Assembly (NCBI RefSeq): GCF_900323885.1
Contig: NZ_OOHJ01000018.1
Location: 3,707,001-3,771,000, forward strand
Origin: [Actinomadura] parvosata subsp. kistnae
GTDB taxonomy: Bacteria; Actinomycetota; Actinomycetes; Streptosporangiales; Streptosporangiaceae
Direction: 5' to 3'
DNA length: 64,000 nucleotides
In this document: positions 7,987-17,776 of the stretch, piece by piece
Layout: each line of letters starts with the position of its first letter
Position numbering within the stretch: the first letter of the stretch is position 1
Position numbers and translations under genes: made by a program
Notes under the pieces: model-generated
The model's input: only the letters and a program-made list of their open reading frames with translations
Database searches by the model: none
Told to the model about the DNA's origin: nothing

Positions 7987-9010
7987 CGCACCCCTGGTCC
8001 TGGGCATCGAGACGTCCTGCGACGAGACCGGCATCGGCATCGTCAGAGGTCACGAGCTGCTGGCCAACACGATCGCCTCCAGCATGGACGAGCACGCCAG
8101 GTTCGGCGGCGTCGTGCCCGAGGTCGCCTCGCGCGCCCACCTGGAGGCCATGACGCCCACCGTCGAGGCCGCGCTGGCCACGGCCGGGCTCAGGTTCTCC
8201 GACATCGACGCCATCGCCGTCACCGCCGGCCCGGGGCTCGCCGGGGCGCTGCTCGTCGGCGTCGCCGCCGCCAAGTCGTACGCGCTCGGCCTCGGCGTCC
8301 CCCTCTACGGCGTCAACCATCTCGCCGCCCACGTCGCCGTCGACCAGCTCGAACACGGGCCGCTGCCGAAGCCGTGCATCGCCCTGCTCGTCTCCGGCGG
8401 CCACTCCTCGCTGCTGCTCGTGCCCGACGTCGCCGAAGACGTCATCTCGCTCGGCTCCACCGTCGACGACGCCGCCGGCGAGGCGTTCGACAAGGTCGCC
8501 CGGGTGCTGGGCCTGCCGTTCCCCGGCGGGCCGCACATCGACCGGGCCGCCCGCGACGGCTCCGGCGCGGCCATCGCGTTCCCGCGCGGCAAGCTCGACG
8601 ACGGCACGCTCGACTTCTCCTTCTCCGGGCTCAAGACGGCCGTCGCCCGCTGGGTCGAGGCCCGCGAGGCGTCCGGCCAGTCCATCCACGTGCCCGACGT
8701 CGCCGCCTCCTTCCAGGAGGCCGTGGTCGACGTGCTGACCCGCAAGGCCATCCAGGCGTGCCGCAAGTACGACGTGCACGACCTGCTGATCGGCGGGGGC
8801 GTGGCGGCCAACTCGCGGCTGCGGGCGCTGGCGCAGGAGCGGTGCGACGCGGCCGGCGTACGGCTGCGGGTGCCCCGGCCGGGGCTGTGCACCGACAACG
8901 GCGCCATGGTCGCCGCCCTCGGCTCCGACCTGGTCGCGGCCGGGGTCACGCCCTCCACGCTGGAGATCCCGGCCGACTCGTCGCTGCCGATCACGACCGT
9001 GCACGTGTAG
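7979..9010 (+). CDS. tsaD: tRNA N6-adenosine threonylcarbamoyltransferase
   Basis: 343-residue catalytic subunit of the t6A37 complex, transferring the threonylcarbamoyl group from TC-AMP to A37. GIETSCDETG opens the fold, His114 and His118 in VNHLAAHVA bind the catalytic metal, VSGGHSSLL and FPGGPHIDRAA are family signatures, and CTDNGAM closes the metal site. The start is GTG 7979, overlapping rimI by 8 bases. Its 3' end faces the convergent coiled-coil gene across a strong hairpin. Confidence 0.96.
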   Translation: MTDAPLVLGIETSCDETGIGIVRGHELLANTIASSMDEHARFGGVVPEVASRAHLEAMTPTVEAALATAGLRFSDIDAIAVTAGPGLAGALLVGVAAAKSYALGLGVPLYGVNHLAAHVAVDQLEHGPLPKPCIALLVSGGHSSLLLVPDVAEDVISLGSTVDDAAGEAFDKVARVLGLPFPGGPHIDRAARDGSGAAIAFPRGKLDDGTLDFSFSGLKTAVARWVEAREASGQSIHVPDVAASFQEAVVDVLTRKAIQACRKYDVHDLLIGGGVAANSRLRALAQERCDAAGVRLRVPRPGLCTDNGAMVAALGSDLVAAGVTPSTLEIPADSSLPITTVHV

Positions 9011-9017
9011 GCCCCTC

Positions 9018-9044
9018 GTGCCCGCGGGGAGCACCCGCGGGCAC
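9018..9044. terminator. bidirectional terminator between tsaD and the coiled-coil gene
   Basis: Perfect 11-bp stem, GTGCCCGCGGG / CCCGCGGGCAC, around a 5-base GAGCA loop, filling the 42-base gap between two convergent genes. No T tract, which is usual for such GC-rich hairpins. Confidence 0.7.
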
Positions 9045-9052
9045 TGCCCGCG

Positions 9053-10924
9053 TCAGTCCTTGGCGCGGGTGGGGCGCAGGAGGGCCTCGGCCAGGGCCAG
9101 CATGGTCTCCTCCAGGGCGTCCAGGCGCTTGGTCAGGTCTGCCGCCGCCGGCTGGACGATGCCGGTCACCGTGCCGGTCAGCTCGTCGCTGTCGGGCCTG
9201 GCGCGGACCAGCTCGGTGAGCGCGTCGGTGGCGGCGGTCAGGCGCTCGGCCTGCTCGCCCACGTGCGCCTGCAGCAGCTCGCCGACCCGCTCGGGGATGG
9301 CCAGCTCGGCGGGCAGCCGGCTCATGCTCTGGCTGACGGCCTCGATGCGCTCGTCGACCGACTCCAGGTGCTCGCCCGCCTGGTCGGCGCGCGCGGCCAG
9401 GCCGTTGAGGTGGGTGTCGAGGCCGTGGAAGCGGGTGTCGAGGCCGCCGAAGTGGCCGTCGAGGGTGTCGAAGCGGCTGCTCATGTGCTCTTCCGCCTCC
9501 ACCAGCCGCTCGTCGATGGCGTCGACCTGGTTGTCGAGCTTGTTGAAGCGGCCCTCGTTGCGGGTGGCGATCTCGGCGGCGTGCTGGTCGCTGGCCGCGA
9601 TGCGCTCGTCGAGGGAGGAGAAGCGGGTGTCGATGCGCACGTCGAGCGCGTCGAACCGGTCGTCGTGGCGGCCCAGGTGCCCGTCGAGGGTGCCCAGCCG
9701 CTTGTCCACGCCGCCGATCTGGCCCTCCATGGAGACCAGCCGCTTGTCCACGCCGCTCATGCGGCCGTCGAGGCCGTCGATCCTGGTGTCGATGTCGGCC
9801 AGGCACTCGTCGGCGGACTCCAGCCGGCTGTCGAACCCGGTGAGCCTGGTGTCGAGGCCGGTGAGCTTGCCCTCGGCCCGGTCGAGGCGGGCGTCGACGC
9901 CGCTGAGCCGGGCCGTGAGGCGCTGCTCGCTCTCGCCGAGCTGCACGGCGAGGTGCTGGTCGGCCTCGTCGAGGCGGGTGGTCAGGCGCTGCTCGACGTC
10001 GGCCAGGCGGCCCGTGAGCGCTTCGTCGGCCTCCTTGAGCCGGCTGACGAGCCGCTCGTCGGCCTCCAGGAGGGCCGTGGCGAGCCGCTGGTCGGTCTCG
10101 TCGAGCCGGGTGCCCAGCCGCCGGTCGGTGTCGTCGAGGCGGGCGCTCAGCCGCTCGTCGGTCTCGCCGAGGCGGGCGGTGAGGCGTTCGTCGGTGTCGT
10201 CGAGCCGGGCCGTGAGGCGCTGGTCGGTCTCGTCGAGGCGGGCGGTGGTGCGCTGCTCGGCGGCCTCCACCCTGGCCGTCAGCTGCTCGGCCGTGCCCGC
10301 CACGGTCTCCGACAGGTCGTTGACGACGTCCTCGACGCGGTCGGTGCGGCTGGCCAGCTCGGCCATCGACTTGTCGAGCCTGGTGAAGCGGCTGGCGGCG
10401 GCCTCCATGCTGGAGTTGAGGCCGGCCAGCAGGGCCGCGAAGTCGGTCATGCCCCTGGTGATGCCGTCGGTGGTGTCGAGCACCGACTGCAGGCGCTTGA
10501 GCGCCTCGTCCACGCTCTCGCCCACCGTGCCCAGGTCGGCCCACAGGCTCGGCAGCTCGGCCACCGGGGTGACCCGGGCGTCCACGTGGTTGACCTTGTC
10601 GCCCACCGCGTCGACGTGGTCGCGCACGGCCTCCACGTGCTGCGCCAGGCCCTCCGCCCACATCGGCGGCTTGGCCGAGATCTCGTCGAGCCGGCCGCTG
10701 ACCGCCTCCAGAGTGCCGCTGAGACCGCCCAGCTCGCGCTCGCGCACCTCGCGCAGCAGCCACTCCATGCCTTCGAGCCGCTGCCGGATCTCGTCGAGCA
10801 CGGCGCCCTGGGTGCGTTGCTCGTAGACATGGTCCTGGGCGGCACGCGCGAGCAGGTCTCGCATCCTCTTGGGGACGGCGTCGTAGCCGTTTGGAAGAAG
10901 GGCGGCGTGGTTGGAATGGTCCAC
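9053..10924 (-). CDS. long coiled-coil protein with hendecad and heptad repeats
   Basis: 623 residues from GTG 10924, chosen because AAGGAG sits 7 bases upstream; in-frame codons further up to 11014 lack this. A short N-terminal part (PNGYDAVPKRMRDLLARAAQD) is followed by almost continuous predicted coiled coil. From about residue 229 there are some eleven 11-residue repeats of the form RLDETDQRLTA, RLDDTDERLTA, RLGETDERLSA; then seven-residue repeats of the form GLDTRLT, GFDSRLE, GVDKRLG. There is no signal peptide, membrane helix or enzymatic motif. Possible roles are a cytoskeletal, polar-growth or nucleoid scaffold, but I recognise no family. It is transcribed alone and convergent to tsaD. 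Confidence 0.85.
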   Translation of the reverse strand: MDHSNHAALLPNGYDAVPKRMRDLLARAAQDHVYEQRTQGAVLDEIRQRLEGMEWLLREVRERELGGLSGTLEAVSGRLDEISAKPPMWAEGLAQHVEAVRDHVDAVGDKVNHVDARVTPVAELPSLWADLGTVGESVDEALKRLQSVLDTTDGITRGMTDFAALLAGLNSSMEAAASRFTRLDKSMAELASRTDRVEDVVNDLSETVAGTAEQLTARVEAAEQRTTARLDETDQRLTARLDDTDERLTARLGETDERLSARLDDTDRRLGTRLDETDQRLATALLEADERLVSRLKEADEALTGRLADVEQRLTTRLDEADQHLAVQLGESEQRLTARLSGVDARLDRAEGKLTGLDTRLTGFDSRLESADECLADIDTRIDGLDGRMSGVDKRLVSMEGQIGGVDKRLGTLDGHLGRHDDRFDALDVRIDTRFSSLDERIAASDQHAAEIATRNEGRFNKLDNQVDAIDERLVEAEEHMSSRFDTLDGHFGGLDTRFHGLDTHLNGLAARADQAGEHLESVDERIEAVSQSMSRLPAELAIPERVGELLQAHVGEQAERLTAATDALTELVRARPDSDELTGTVTGIVQPAAADLTKRLDALEETMLALAEALLRPTRAKD

Positions 10925-11090
10925 CGAAAGCTCCTTCGCTCGCCGACGGTCTGCCGCGCAGCGGTGGGATAGGTCCGGTTTATCGATGAAGGGTGAGAGC
11001 GCGGTCAACCGCAATAGGGCGGAGAACTCCTCGCCCGCTCACCTTAGCCTCTCGATCAAGGTCCGTCAGGGGTGAATTGAAAGATCGTCA

Positions 11091-12290
11091 TTAACGTACG
11101 GATGAACCGGTTCGGGCAGGTGGGAGGGCCTTGCAGAGGATTACTGAGGGTTTGTCGGCGATTCTGGTCAGGATGACGACCAGGGAATTGTCGCCTTTGA
11201 GCCGCAAATCGGTGCGAAGGCGTTCGATGTCGATGGCGGAGCCGCGCTTCTTGATGGTGACATTGCCGATTTGTCGCTCGCGGAGGGCGGTGCGGAGTTT
11301 TTTCAGGGAAAAAGGGAAGATGTCGTCCACCTCGTACGCACTGGCCCAGGGAGTGGCCACCTCCGCGTCCGACGTGATGTAGGCGATCATCGGGTCGAGC
11401 AGCCTCCCTCCGACCAGCTCGGCCACCTCGCCCACCAGATGCGCGCGCACGGCGGCGCCGTCGGGCTCGTAGACGTAACGGCCCGGCGCGCCCGTCGGGG
11501 TCTGGACGCCCGTGGCCGCCAGCGTGTGGCCGCCCGGCAGCAGGGTCGCCCGCCGGCCGCCGGCCCCGTGGCCGCTCCACAGGGTCGCCTCCTTCACCTC
11601 GCCCTTGTACGAGACCCACTCGGCCTCGGCGCCCTCCGGGATGAACTCGTACGGGATGCCGGGAGCGACCTTGAGACAGGCCAGGCGGGCGCGCGCGACC
11701 AGGTCGAGCACCACCGGCCAGGGCGGGGAGTAGGCCATGGGGTCGAACGTCCTGCCCCGGCCCGTGCGCCTGGCCGGGTCGGCGAACAGCACGTCGTACT
11801 CCTCGGGCCGCACCTCCGCCGCGTCCCCCACCCGCACCGTCACCCGGTCGGCCAGCCCGAACGCCTCCGCGTTGGCCCTGGCCACGGCGACCGTCAGCGG
11901 GTCGGTGTCGACGGCCGTCACCGTGCAGCCGGCCCGCGCCAGCGCCAGCAGGTCACCGCCGACGCCGCAGCACGCGTCCACGACCCTGGGGGCGCCTTCG
12001 CCGTGCAGGGCCAGCAGGCGGCGGGCGCGGTGCTCGGCGACCTCCGCCCGCGTGGACTGCTCCAGGCCGTGCGGCGTGAAGAACATCCGCCCCGCGTCCG
12101 CGCCGAACTTGGCCACTGCCCGGGCCCGCAGGCCGGCCTGGGTGAGGGCCGCGGAGGTGAGCGCCGCGTCGTACGTCCGGCGCAGGGTCGTGGCGGCGGC
12201 GACCGGATCGGCGCCCGCCAGCTCCTCGGCCTCCGCCAGAGCGCGCCTGCCGCGCGGGGTCAGCAACTCGGTGAAGGCGTCGGGATCCAC
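11091..12290 (-). CDS. SAM-dependent methyltransferase with THUMP-like C-terminal domain
   Basis: About 399 residues. The Rossmann methyltransferase core has VVDACCGVGGDLLALA (motif I), AVDTDPLTVAVARANA (motif II) and DVLFADPARR (motif IV). A C-terminal THUMP-like domain follows, with RQIGNVTIKKRGSAIDIERL. The family is conserved in actinobacteria beside groESL and is thought to act on RNA, though I know of no proven substrate. I start at GTG 12290 (VDPDAFTELLTPRG), which matches the family's usual beginning; GTG 12311 is also possible. The C-terminal codons lie in somewhat less GC-rich DNA than the surroundings. Confidence 0.85.
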   Translation of the reverse strand: MDPDAFTELLTPRGRRALAEAEELAGADPVAAATTLRRTYDAALTSAALTQAGLRARAVAKFGADAGRMFFTPHGLEQSTRAEVAEHRARRLLALHGEGAPRVVDACCGVGGDLLALARAGCTVTAVDTDPLTVAVARANAEAFGLADRVTVRVGDAAEVRPEEYDVLFADPARRTGRGRTFDPMAYSPPWPVVLDLVARARLACLKVAPGIPYEFIPEGAEAEWVSYKGEVKEATLWSGHGAGGRRATLLPGGHTLAATGVQTPTGAPGRYVYEPDGAAVRAHLVGEVAELVGGRLLDPMIAYITSDAEVATPWASAYEVDDIFPFSLKKLRTALRERQIGNVTIKKRGSAIDIERLRTDLRLKGDNSLVVILTRIADKPSVILCKALPPARTGSSVR

Positions 12291-12443
12291 GTCACCTGAC
12301 GTTAGCGCCACGCCGGAGCCCGCCCGCGTCCGGAGTCGGGGAGCGGCGCGGCGGTGGCTTCTCGTGTCGCCGCACGTGGAAGACTGGAGCGGGCAGGTCA
12401 CGAGCTTGTGGCCGTCTGATCGCTCTCAGCAGACGCGTTCGTG

Positions 12444-12472
12444 TTGACTGTCAAGCCCCTCTTGCATATGTT
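12444..12472 (+). promoter_or_regulatory. sigma-70-type promoter of groES-groEL1
   Basis: TTGACT (12444-12449) and TATGTT (12467-12472) with a 17-base spacer, ending 5 bases before the CIRCE operator. This is the best-defined housekeeping promoter in the window, and HrcA bound at CIRCE would cover its start site. Confidence 0.8.
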
Positions 12473-12477
12473 TCCTG

Positions 12478-12504
12478 TTGGCACTCTCCCCTTGAGAGTG
12501 CCAA
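12478..12504 (+). promoter_or_regulatory. CIRCE operator (HrcA binding site)
   Basis: Inverted repeat TTGGCACTC - 9 bases - GAGTGCCAA, matching the CIRCE consensus TTAGCACTC-N9-GAGTGCTAA with the A/T positions replaced by G/C. It lies 89 bases before groES. By established knowledge HrcA represses here and heat relieves it. Confidence 0.93.
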
Positions 12505-12593
12505 CGTGCGACGAGGCAGGTCTGACACCCGCGACGGCAGGCCCAGCTGGTCGCCTCTTCTAGATCATTCAAATCTGAAGGGGAGGTCCGATC

Positions 12594-12905
12594 GTGACGA
12601 CCGCCACCAAGGTTCCCGTTAAGCCGCTCGGCGACCGCATCGTGGTCCAGCCGCTTGAGGCCGAGCAGACCACCGCTTCCGGCCTGGTCATCCCGGACAC
12701 CGCCAAGGAGAAGCCGCAGGAGGGCAAGGTCCTCGCGGTGGGCCCCGGCAACTGGGACGAGGACGGCGACAAGCGGATTCCGCTCGACGTCTCTGAGGGC
12801 GACATCGTCCTCTACAGCAAGTACGGCGGCACCGAGGTCAAGTACGGCGGCGAGGAGTACCTCGTGCTCTCCGCCCGCGACGTTCTCGCGATCATCGAGA
12901 AGTAG
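12594..12905 (+). CDS. groES: co-chaperonin GroES
   Basis: 103-residue Cpn10, the heptameric lid of the GroEL folding chamber. KPLGDRIVVQPLEAEQTTASGL is the family start, followed by the mobile loop (TASGLVIPDTAKEKPQEG) and a C-terminal segment ending in EEYLVLSARDVLAIIEK. Start GTG 12594 is preceded by GGGGAGG. Transcribed with groEL1 from the CIRCE-controlled promoter. Confidence 0.97.
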   Translation: MTTATKVPVKPLGDRIVVQPLEAEQTTASGLVIPDTAKEKPQEGKVLAVGPGNWDEDGDKRIPLDVSEGDIVLYSKYGGTEVKYGGEEYLVLSARDVLAIIEK

Positions 12906-12914
12906 GCCGGATGT

Positions 12915-12956
12915 GTCGAGCCCCGGGCGCTCTAGAGGGCGGCCGGGGCTTTCGAC
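12915..12956 (+). other. intercistronic hairpin between groES and groEL1
   Basis: AGCCCCGG (12919-12926) pairs with CCGGGGCT (12943-12950), extended by GTCG/CGAC at the outside and a CTCTAGAG palindrome in the loop. It sits in the 72-base gap and could be a processing or stability element that sets the GroES:GroEL ratio (inference). Confidence 0.5.
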
Positions 12957-12977
12957 GCTAGGAGAGGACTTTCAGCA

Positions 12978-14597
<1,620 letters not shown>

Positions 14598-14620
14598 CCG
14601 ACCCCACCTCTTTCGCCGCT

Positions 14621-14651
14621 ACGGCCCGCACCCGGAGGGGGTGCGGGCCGT
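14621..14651 (+). terminator. groESL operon terminator
   Basis: Perfect 13-bp stem, ACGGCCCGCACCC / GGGTGCGGGCCGT, with GGAGG loop, 23 bases after the groEL1 stop, followed by a short CTTTGTGG. Confidence 0.85.
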
Positions 14652-14659
14652 ACGGCTTT

Positions 14660-15740
14660 GTGGGGCACGGGCACGGGGCTGTGGCCGCGCGCCATGCCAC
14701 GCCGCCCGCGCCAACCCCCGCAAGGGCACACCCCGCCGCCCGCCACACGAGAGGGCCGCTGTGGCCCCGCCCGCCACACGAGAGGGGCGCTGTGGCCCCG
14801 CCTGCCCATGAACGGCACGCTGTGGCGCTCCAGCACTGCCGCTACGGTGGCCGGCGCATGGCAGGGGTGCTCGCCTGCCGCTTCCGGCGTGTGCGAGAGA
14901 CGCCCGTGCCCGCGTGCCCGCTTCCGGCGTGCGAGAGAGGCGCGCCCGGGGTGGCCTGCTCGTGAGTGGTGCGCTGGGGCGGCGCCTGCGCGTGTCGTGC
15001 TGGCGGGCCGCCACACCGCGGGGCGCGTGGGGTGCCTGCCCGGCGTGCGAGGAGCGTGGCCGCCTGCTCGCGAGCGGCGTGCTGTGACGTCGCCTGCGCG
15101 TGAGCGGTGCGCTGGGGCGCGATGCTGGTCGGCGCACGCGAAGGCGCTCGCCTGCCGCTCCCGGCGTGCGCGGGAGGCGTCCGTGCCCGCGTGCCCGCTT
15201 CCGGCGTGCGAGAGAGGCGCGCCCGGGGTGGCCTGTCCGTGAGCGGGGCGCTGTGGCGGGGCCTGCGCGTGTCGTGCTGGCGGGCCGCCGCACCGCGGGG
15301 CGCGTAGGGTGCCTGCCTGGCGCGCGAGGAGCGTGGCCGCCTGCTCGCGAGCGGCGTGCTGTGACGTCGCCTGCGCTGTCGCGACGGTGGCCGGCGCATG
15401 CGAGGGGTGCTCGCCTGCCGGTGCCGGCGTGCGTGGGAGGCGTGTCCGTGGCCGCCTGCTCGTGAGCGGTGCGTTGGAGCGCCGCGATGGTGGGCGGCGC
15501 ACGCGAAGGTGCTCGCCTGCCGCTCCCGGCGTGCGCGAGAGGCGCGACCGTGTCGGGCCCGAGGGTGCCCGTGTGGGCGCGTGGCTTGGGAGCGCGCGTC
15601 CGTGCCCGGCTCCCGTGCGGAGGGGCCTCTGGTGTCGCCTGCCGGTGCGTGTGAGGAGGGGCCGCCTGCCGGTGGGGTGGTGCAGCTTGGTCAGGGGGCG
15701 GACGGAGGTGGTGGGTGGGGCGGCCTAGGGTGGGCGGGGG
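14660..15740. repeat. gene-free minisatellite-like region
   Basis: No convincing gene in about 1.1 kb; open frames on both strands give Arg/Ala/Pro/His-rich nonsense. The DNA is built of degenerate units of about 30 bases, for example GCTCGCGAGCGGCGTGCTG, and a higher-order direct repeat: a segment near 14904-14961 (beginning CCGTGCCCGCGTGCCCGCTT) recurs at 15181-15237, an offset of 277 bases. Two further near-copies of CTCGCCTGCCGCTCCCGGCG lie near 15148 and 15511. It lies between the groEL1 terminator and the next gene. It may be an expanded repeat array or decayed gene; no terminal inverted repeats, transposase remnant or attachment site seen. Confidence 0.65.
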
Positions 15741-15751
15741 AGGCGGTGGAG

Positions 15752-16354
15752 ATGCGGTACGGGCGGGCGGTGGAGCGGCTGCGGATGCTGGCCGAGGCGT
15801 GTGAGCAGACCAGGCGGTTGCCGGCCGAGGAGCCGTTCCTGCGCGAAGCGTACGTGTTCGGCGGTCTCGTCGAGGGGGCGGATCCGGTCGATGAGATCGA
15901 GGTGGCGTTCGTGCTGAACCTGCCGCCCGAGGAGGTGGCGTGGGGGACGCATCCGCCGGGGACCGCGTGGCTGGTGGACTTTCTGCGGCTGGATCAGGGC
16001 GGGGTCGCCTACTGGTGGCGGTCGTTCCGGGAGCCGGTGGCCAATCATCGGATTCACGAGCCGGTGCGGTTCTGGTCGCTGGACGGGGTCGACGAGGGTG
16101 TGCTGGAGGCGTTGCGGGGGCGGCGGTTCGGGGAGTTGCGGGGCGGTGACGGGGAAGCCCGCGCGGAGGAGCGGGTGGCCGGGGTGGCGGAGGAGCTGGA
16201 GGCGGCTCTGGAGCATCTGCGGGCGGTGCACGGCGCGTACTGGGACCGGCGGTGGCGGCGGGAGCATCGGGGGTTGCGGCGGTATCCGGAGCACCATCTG
16301 TGGGAGGCGGTGCGCGGGTATCTGGAGCTGCTCGACTTGCCGCGGGACGAATGA
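15752..16354 (+). CDS. conserved hypothetical protein (DUF7711-like)
   Basis: 200 residues from ATG 15752, with GGGGGAGG 8 bases upstream; the longer frame back to 15398 only reads repeat DNA. The protein begins MRYGRAVERLRMLAEACEQT, then has EEPFLREAYVFGGLVEGADP, VAFVLNLPPEEVAWGT and a Trp-rich YWWRSFREPV / PVRFWSLDG centre, ending YPEHHLWEAVRGYLELLDL. I recall similar proteins in streptomycetes under the label DUF7711; this is from memory. The AYVFGGLVEGADPVDEIEVAF stretch faintly recalls a nucleotidyltransferase strand, but no catalytic set is clear. Function unknown. Confidence 0.78.
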   Translation: MRYGRAVERLRMLAEACEQTRRLPAEEPFLREAYVFGGLVEGADPVDEIEVAFVLNLPPEEVAWGTHPPGTAWLVDFLRLDQGGVAYWWRSFREPVANHRIHEPVRFWSLDGVDEGVLEALRGRRFGELRGGDGEARAEERVAGVAEELEAALEHLRAVHGAYWDRRWRREHRGLRRYPEHHLWEAVRGYLELLDLPRDE

Positions 16355-16584
16355 GGGCGAGCCGCAGGCGGCGTGTCCGGTGGTGGGCGGGATGGGGGGG
16401 AAGTGGGGGAAAAGGTGGATTATTGGAGTAAACCGGGAGTGTGCGATAAGCGTCCGGGGTCTGACAAATGTCGCGCATTCCGGGTTATCGTCTGAAACAT
16501 TATGTCAGTATTAAGGCTTAGTGTGGTCGGTTGATTACTCCTCGTTATCGTCGCTTCAATGTGACCAATCCGTAGCCGTTCGCC

Positions 16585-17250
16585 ATGACGACAGGCCGGA
16601 TCAGTGCGGGCATCATGCCTATCGTGAGCGAGGGAAGCGTCGCCGACGCCAAAATTGGGGTAAGGCTCGCGTCGAGACTTCCGGCACGGACGGATGACTC
16701 CGACCTTAGGGAACTGACGAGCCTCGCCGTGCAGGGAGATCGCAGTGCGATCGAATCCCTGCTCGGTGAGTTGCGTCCGATGGTGGTGCGGTATTGCCGC
16801 GCCAGGCTGGGCAGGGTTTCAGGGCAATATCACATTGCCGATGACGTAGCCCAGGAGGTGTGCATCGCGGTGTTGTCCGCGCTGCCGCGATACCGCGACA
16901 TGGGGCGGCCCTTCGCGTCGTTCGTGTTCGGCATCGCCTCGCACAAGGTGGCCGACGCGTTGCGGAGCTCGGTGCGCTCCGCGGTGCCGACCCAGGATCT
17001 GCCCGACGGGCCCGACGACGGGCCGGGGCCGGAAGAGACGGTGGTCCGCTACATCGAGGTGGAGCACGCCCGGCGGCTGCTGGCCCGGCTGCCCGACAAC
17101 CAGCGGGAGTTGCTGCTGTTGCGGGTGGTGTCGGGGCTGTCGGCCGAGGAGACCGGTAATGTACTCGGTATGTCACCGGGTGCGGTTCGTGTCGCCCAGC
17201 ATCGGGCGCTGGCCAGGTTGAGGCAGATGGCGGAGCTGGAGTCGGCTTGA
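16585..17250 (+). CDS. shbA: ECF RNA polymerase sigma factor, ShbA/SigD type
   Basis: Up to 221 residues. Region 2 is seen in IADDVAQEVCIAVLSALPRYRDMGRPFASFVFGIASHKVADALR and region 4 in ARLPDNQRELLLLRVVSGLSAEETGNVLGMSPGAVRVAQHRALARLRQ. Position between groEL1 and guaB matches streptomycete ShbA, which drives the principal sigma gene hrdB, and mycobacterial SigD. The start is uncertain: ATG 16585, ATG 16615 and GTG 16624 all lack a good ribosome site, and the conserved part begins near DLRELTSLAVQGDRSAIE. The 230-base upstream gap is notably AT-richer than its surroundings and holds a repeated GTTATCGTC (16484 and 16544), probably a complex promoter. Confidence 0.9.
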   Translation: MTTGRISAGIMPIVSEGSVADAKIGVRLASRLPARTDDSDLRELTSLAVQGDRSAIESLLGELRPMVVRYCRARLGRVSGQYHIADDVAQEVCIAVLSALPRYRDMGRPFASFVFGIASHKVADALRSSVRSAVPTQDLPDGPDDGPGPEETVVRYIEVEHARRLLARLPDNQRELLLLRVVSGLSAEETGNVLGMSPGAVRVAQHRALARLRQMAELESA

Positions 17251-17399
17251 CGCCTGAGGAGGAGACCGACGCGCTGCTCGACGCGCTCGGTCGTGGAGAG
17301 CTGCCCGACTCAGGGGATCCAGCAGTGCGCCTGCTCGCCGCGCTGCTCGATGACGTCGATCAGCGGCGCTCCTCCGTGTCGATGACACCGTCGACGTAG
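17247..17399 (+). CDS. truncated RsdA-like anti-sigma factor ORF
   Basis: 50 codons from TTG 17247, overlapping the stop of the sigma gene. The product reads TPEEETDALLDALGRGELPD then SGDPAVRLLAALLDDVDQRR, and ends shortly after. This pattern (LLDALA - D - DP - LLAxLxDD) is what I recall at the N-terminus of mycobacterial anti-SigD (RsdA) and its relatives encoded directly after the sigma gene. Full-length relatives continue with a membrane helix and extracytoplasmic domain; here the frame stops and the last 40 bases overlap the end of the convergent DUF5319 gene. It could be a functional soluble remnant or a pseudogene. The TTG start is inferred from coupling with the sigma gene. Confidence 0.6.
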   Translation: MTPEEETDALLDALGRGELPDSGDPAVRLLAALLDDVDQRRSSVSMTPST

Positions 17400-17737
17400 C
17401 CGCGCGCGTAGTCCCAGCTCACGTAGTCGGCGGGGTCGGGGTGGAAGGCCGGCTCGTGCACCTGCGGCTGGCCTTTCTCGATCATTTGTTTCAGGTTGCC
17501 GCGCAGCAGCTCCCAGTCGAAGAAGTGCTGCTCGCCGCATTCAGGGCAGTCGAGGACGAGCCCCAGCACTCCCTGCGGTTCGAGCAGGGAGCGGAAGACC
17601 TCGACGTCGGCGAGGTCGGTGATGGCCTCGTCGCGCTCGGCCGCGGTGAGTGGCTCGGCGTCGTCGAGCGCTCCCATCGCCGAGGACGGGTCGTTCGGGT
17701 CGTCCGCGAACGGATCGCGGGGGACGTCTTCCAGCAC
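17360..17737 (-). CDS. DUF5319 family protein
   Basis: 125 residues, acidic start DPFADDPNDPSS, then EPLTAAERDEAITDLADVEVFRSLLEPQGVLGLVLDCPECGEQHFFDWELLRGNL and a closing PADYVSWDYARGYVDG. The CPECGEQH is a half zinc-ribbon-like motif. The family is conserved next to sigD/shbA in mycobacteria (Rv3412 position) and other actinobacteria; its function is not known. It ends inside the 3' part of the RsdA-like ORF on the other strand. Confidence 0.85.
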   Translation of the reverse strand: MLEDVPRDPFADDPNDPSSAMGALDDAEPLTAAERDEAITDLADVEVFRSLLEPQGVLGLVLDCPECGEQHFFDWELLRGNLKQMIEKGQPQVHEPAFHPDPADYVSWDYARGYVDGVIDTEERR

Positions 17738-17776
17738 CTTCCCACCATATGACCGAAGCGGCCCGCGCGGTGGGGT

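Noticed and set aside
9018..10826. A 600-codon open frame on the plus strand.
   Set aside because: It mirrors the coiled-coil gene on the minus strand; it lacks a ribosome site and its third positions do not fit, so it is an antisense shadow of a repetitive gene.
14619..16478. Minus-strand frame of about 620 codons covering the repeat region.
   Set aside because: Arg/Pro/Ala/His-rich composition without a domain; overlaps the real plus-strand gene at 15752 and the groEL1 terminator.
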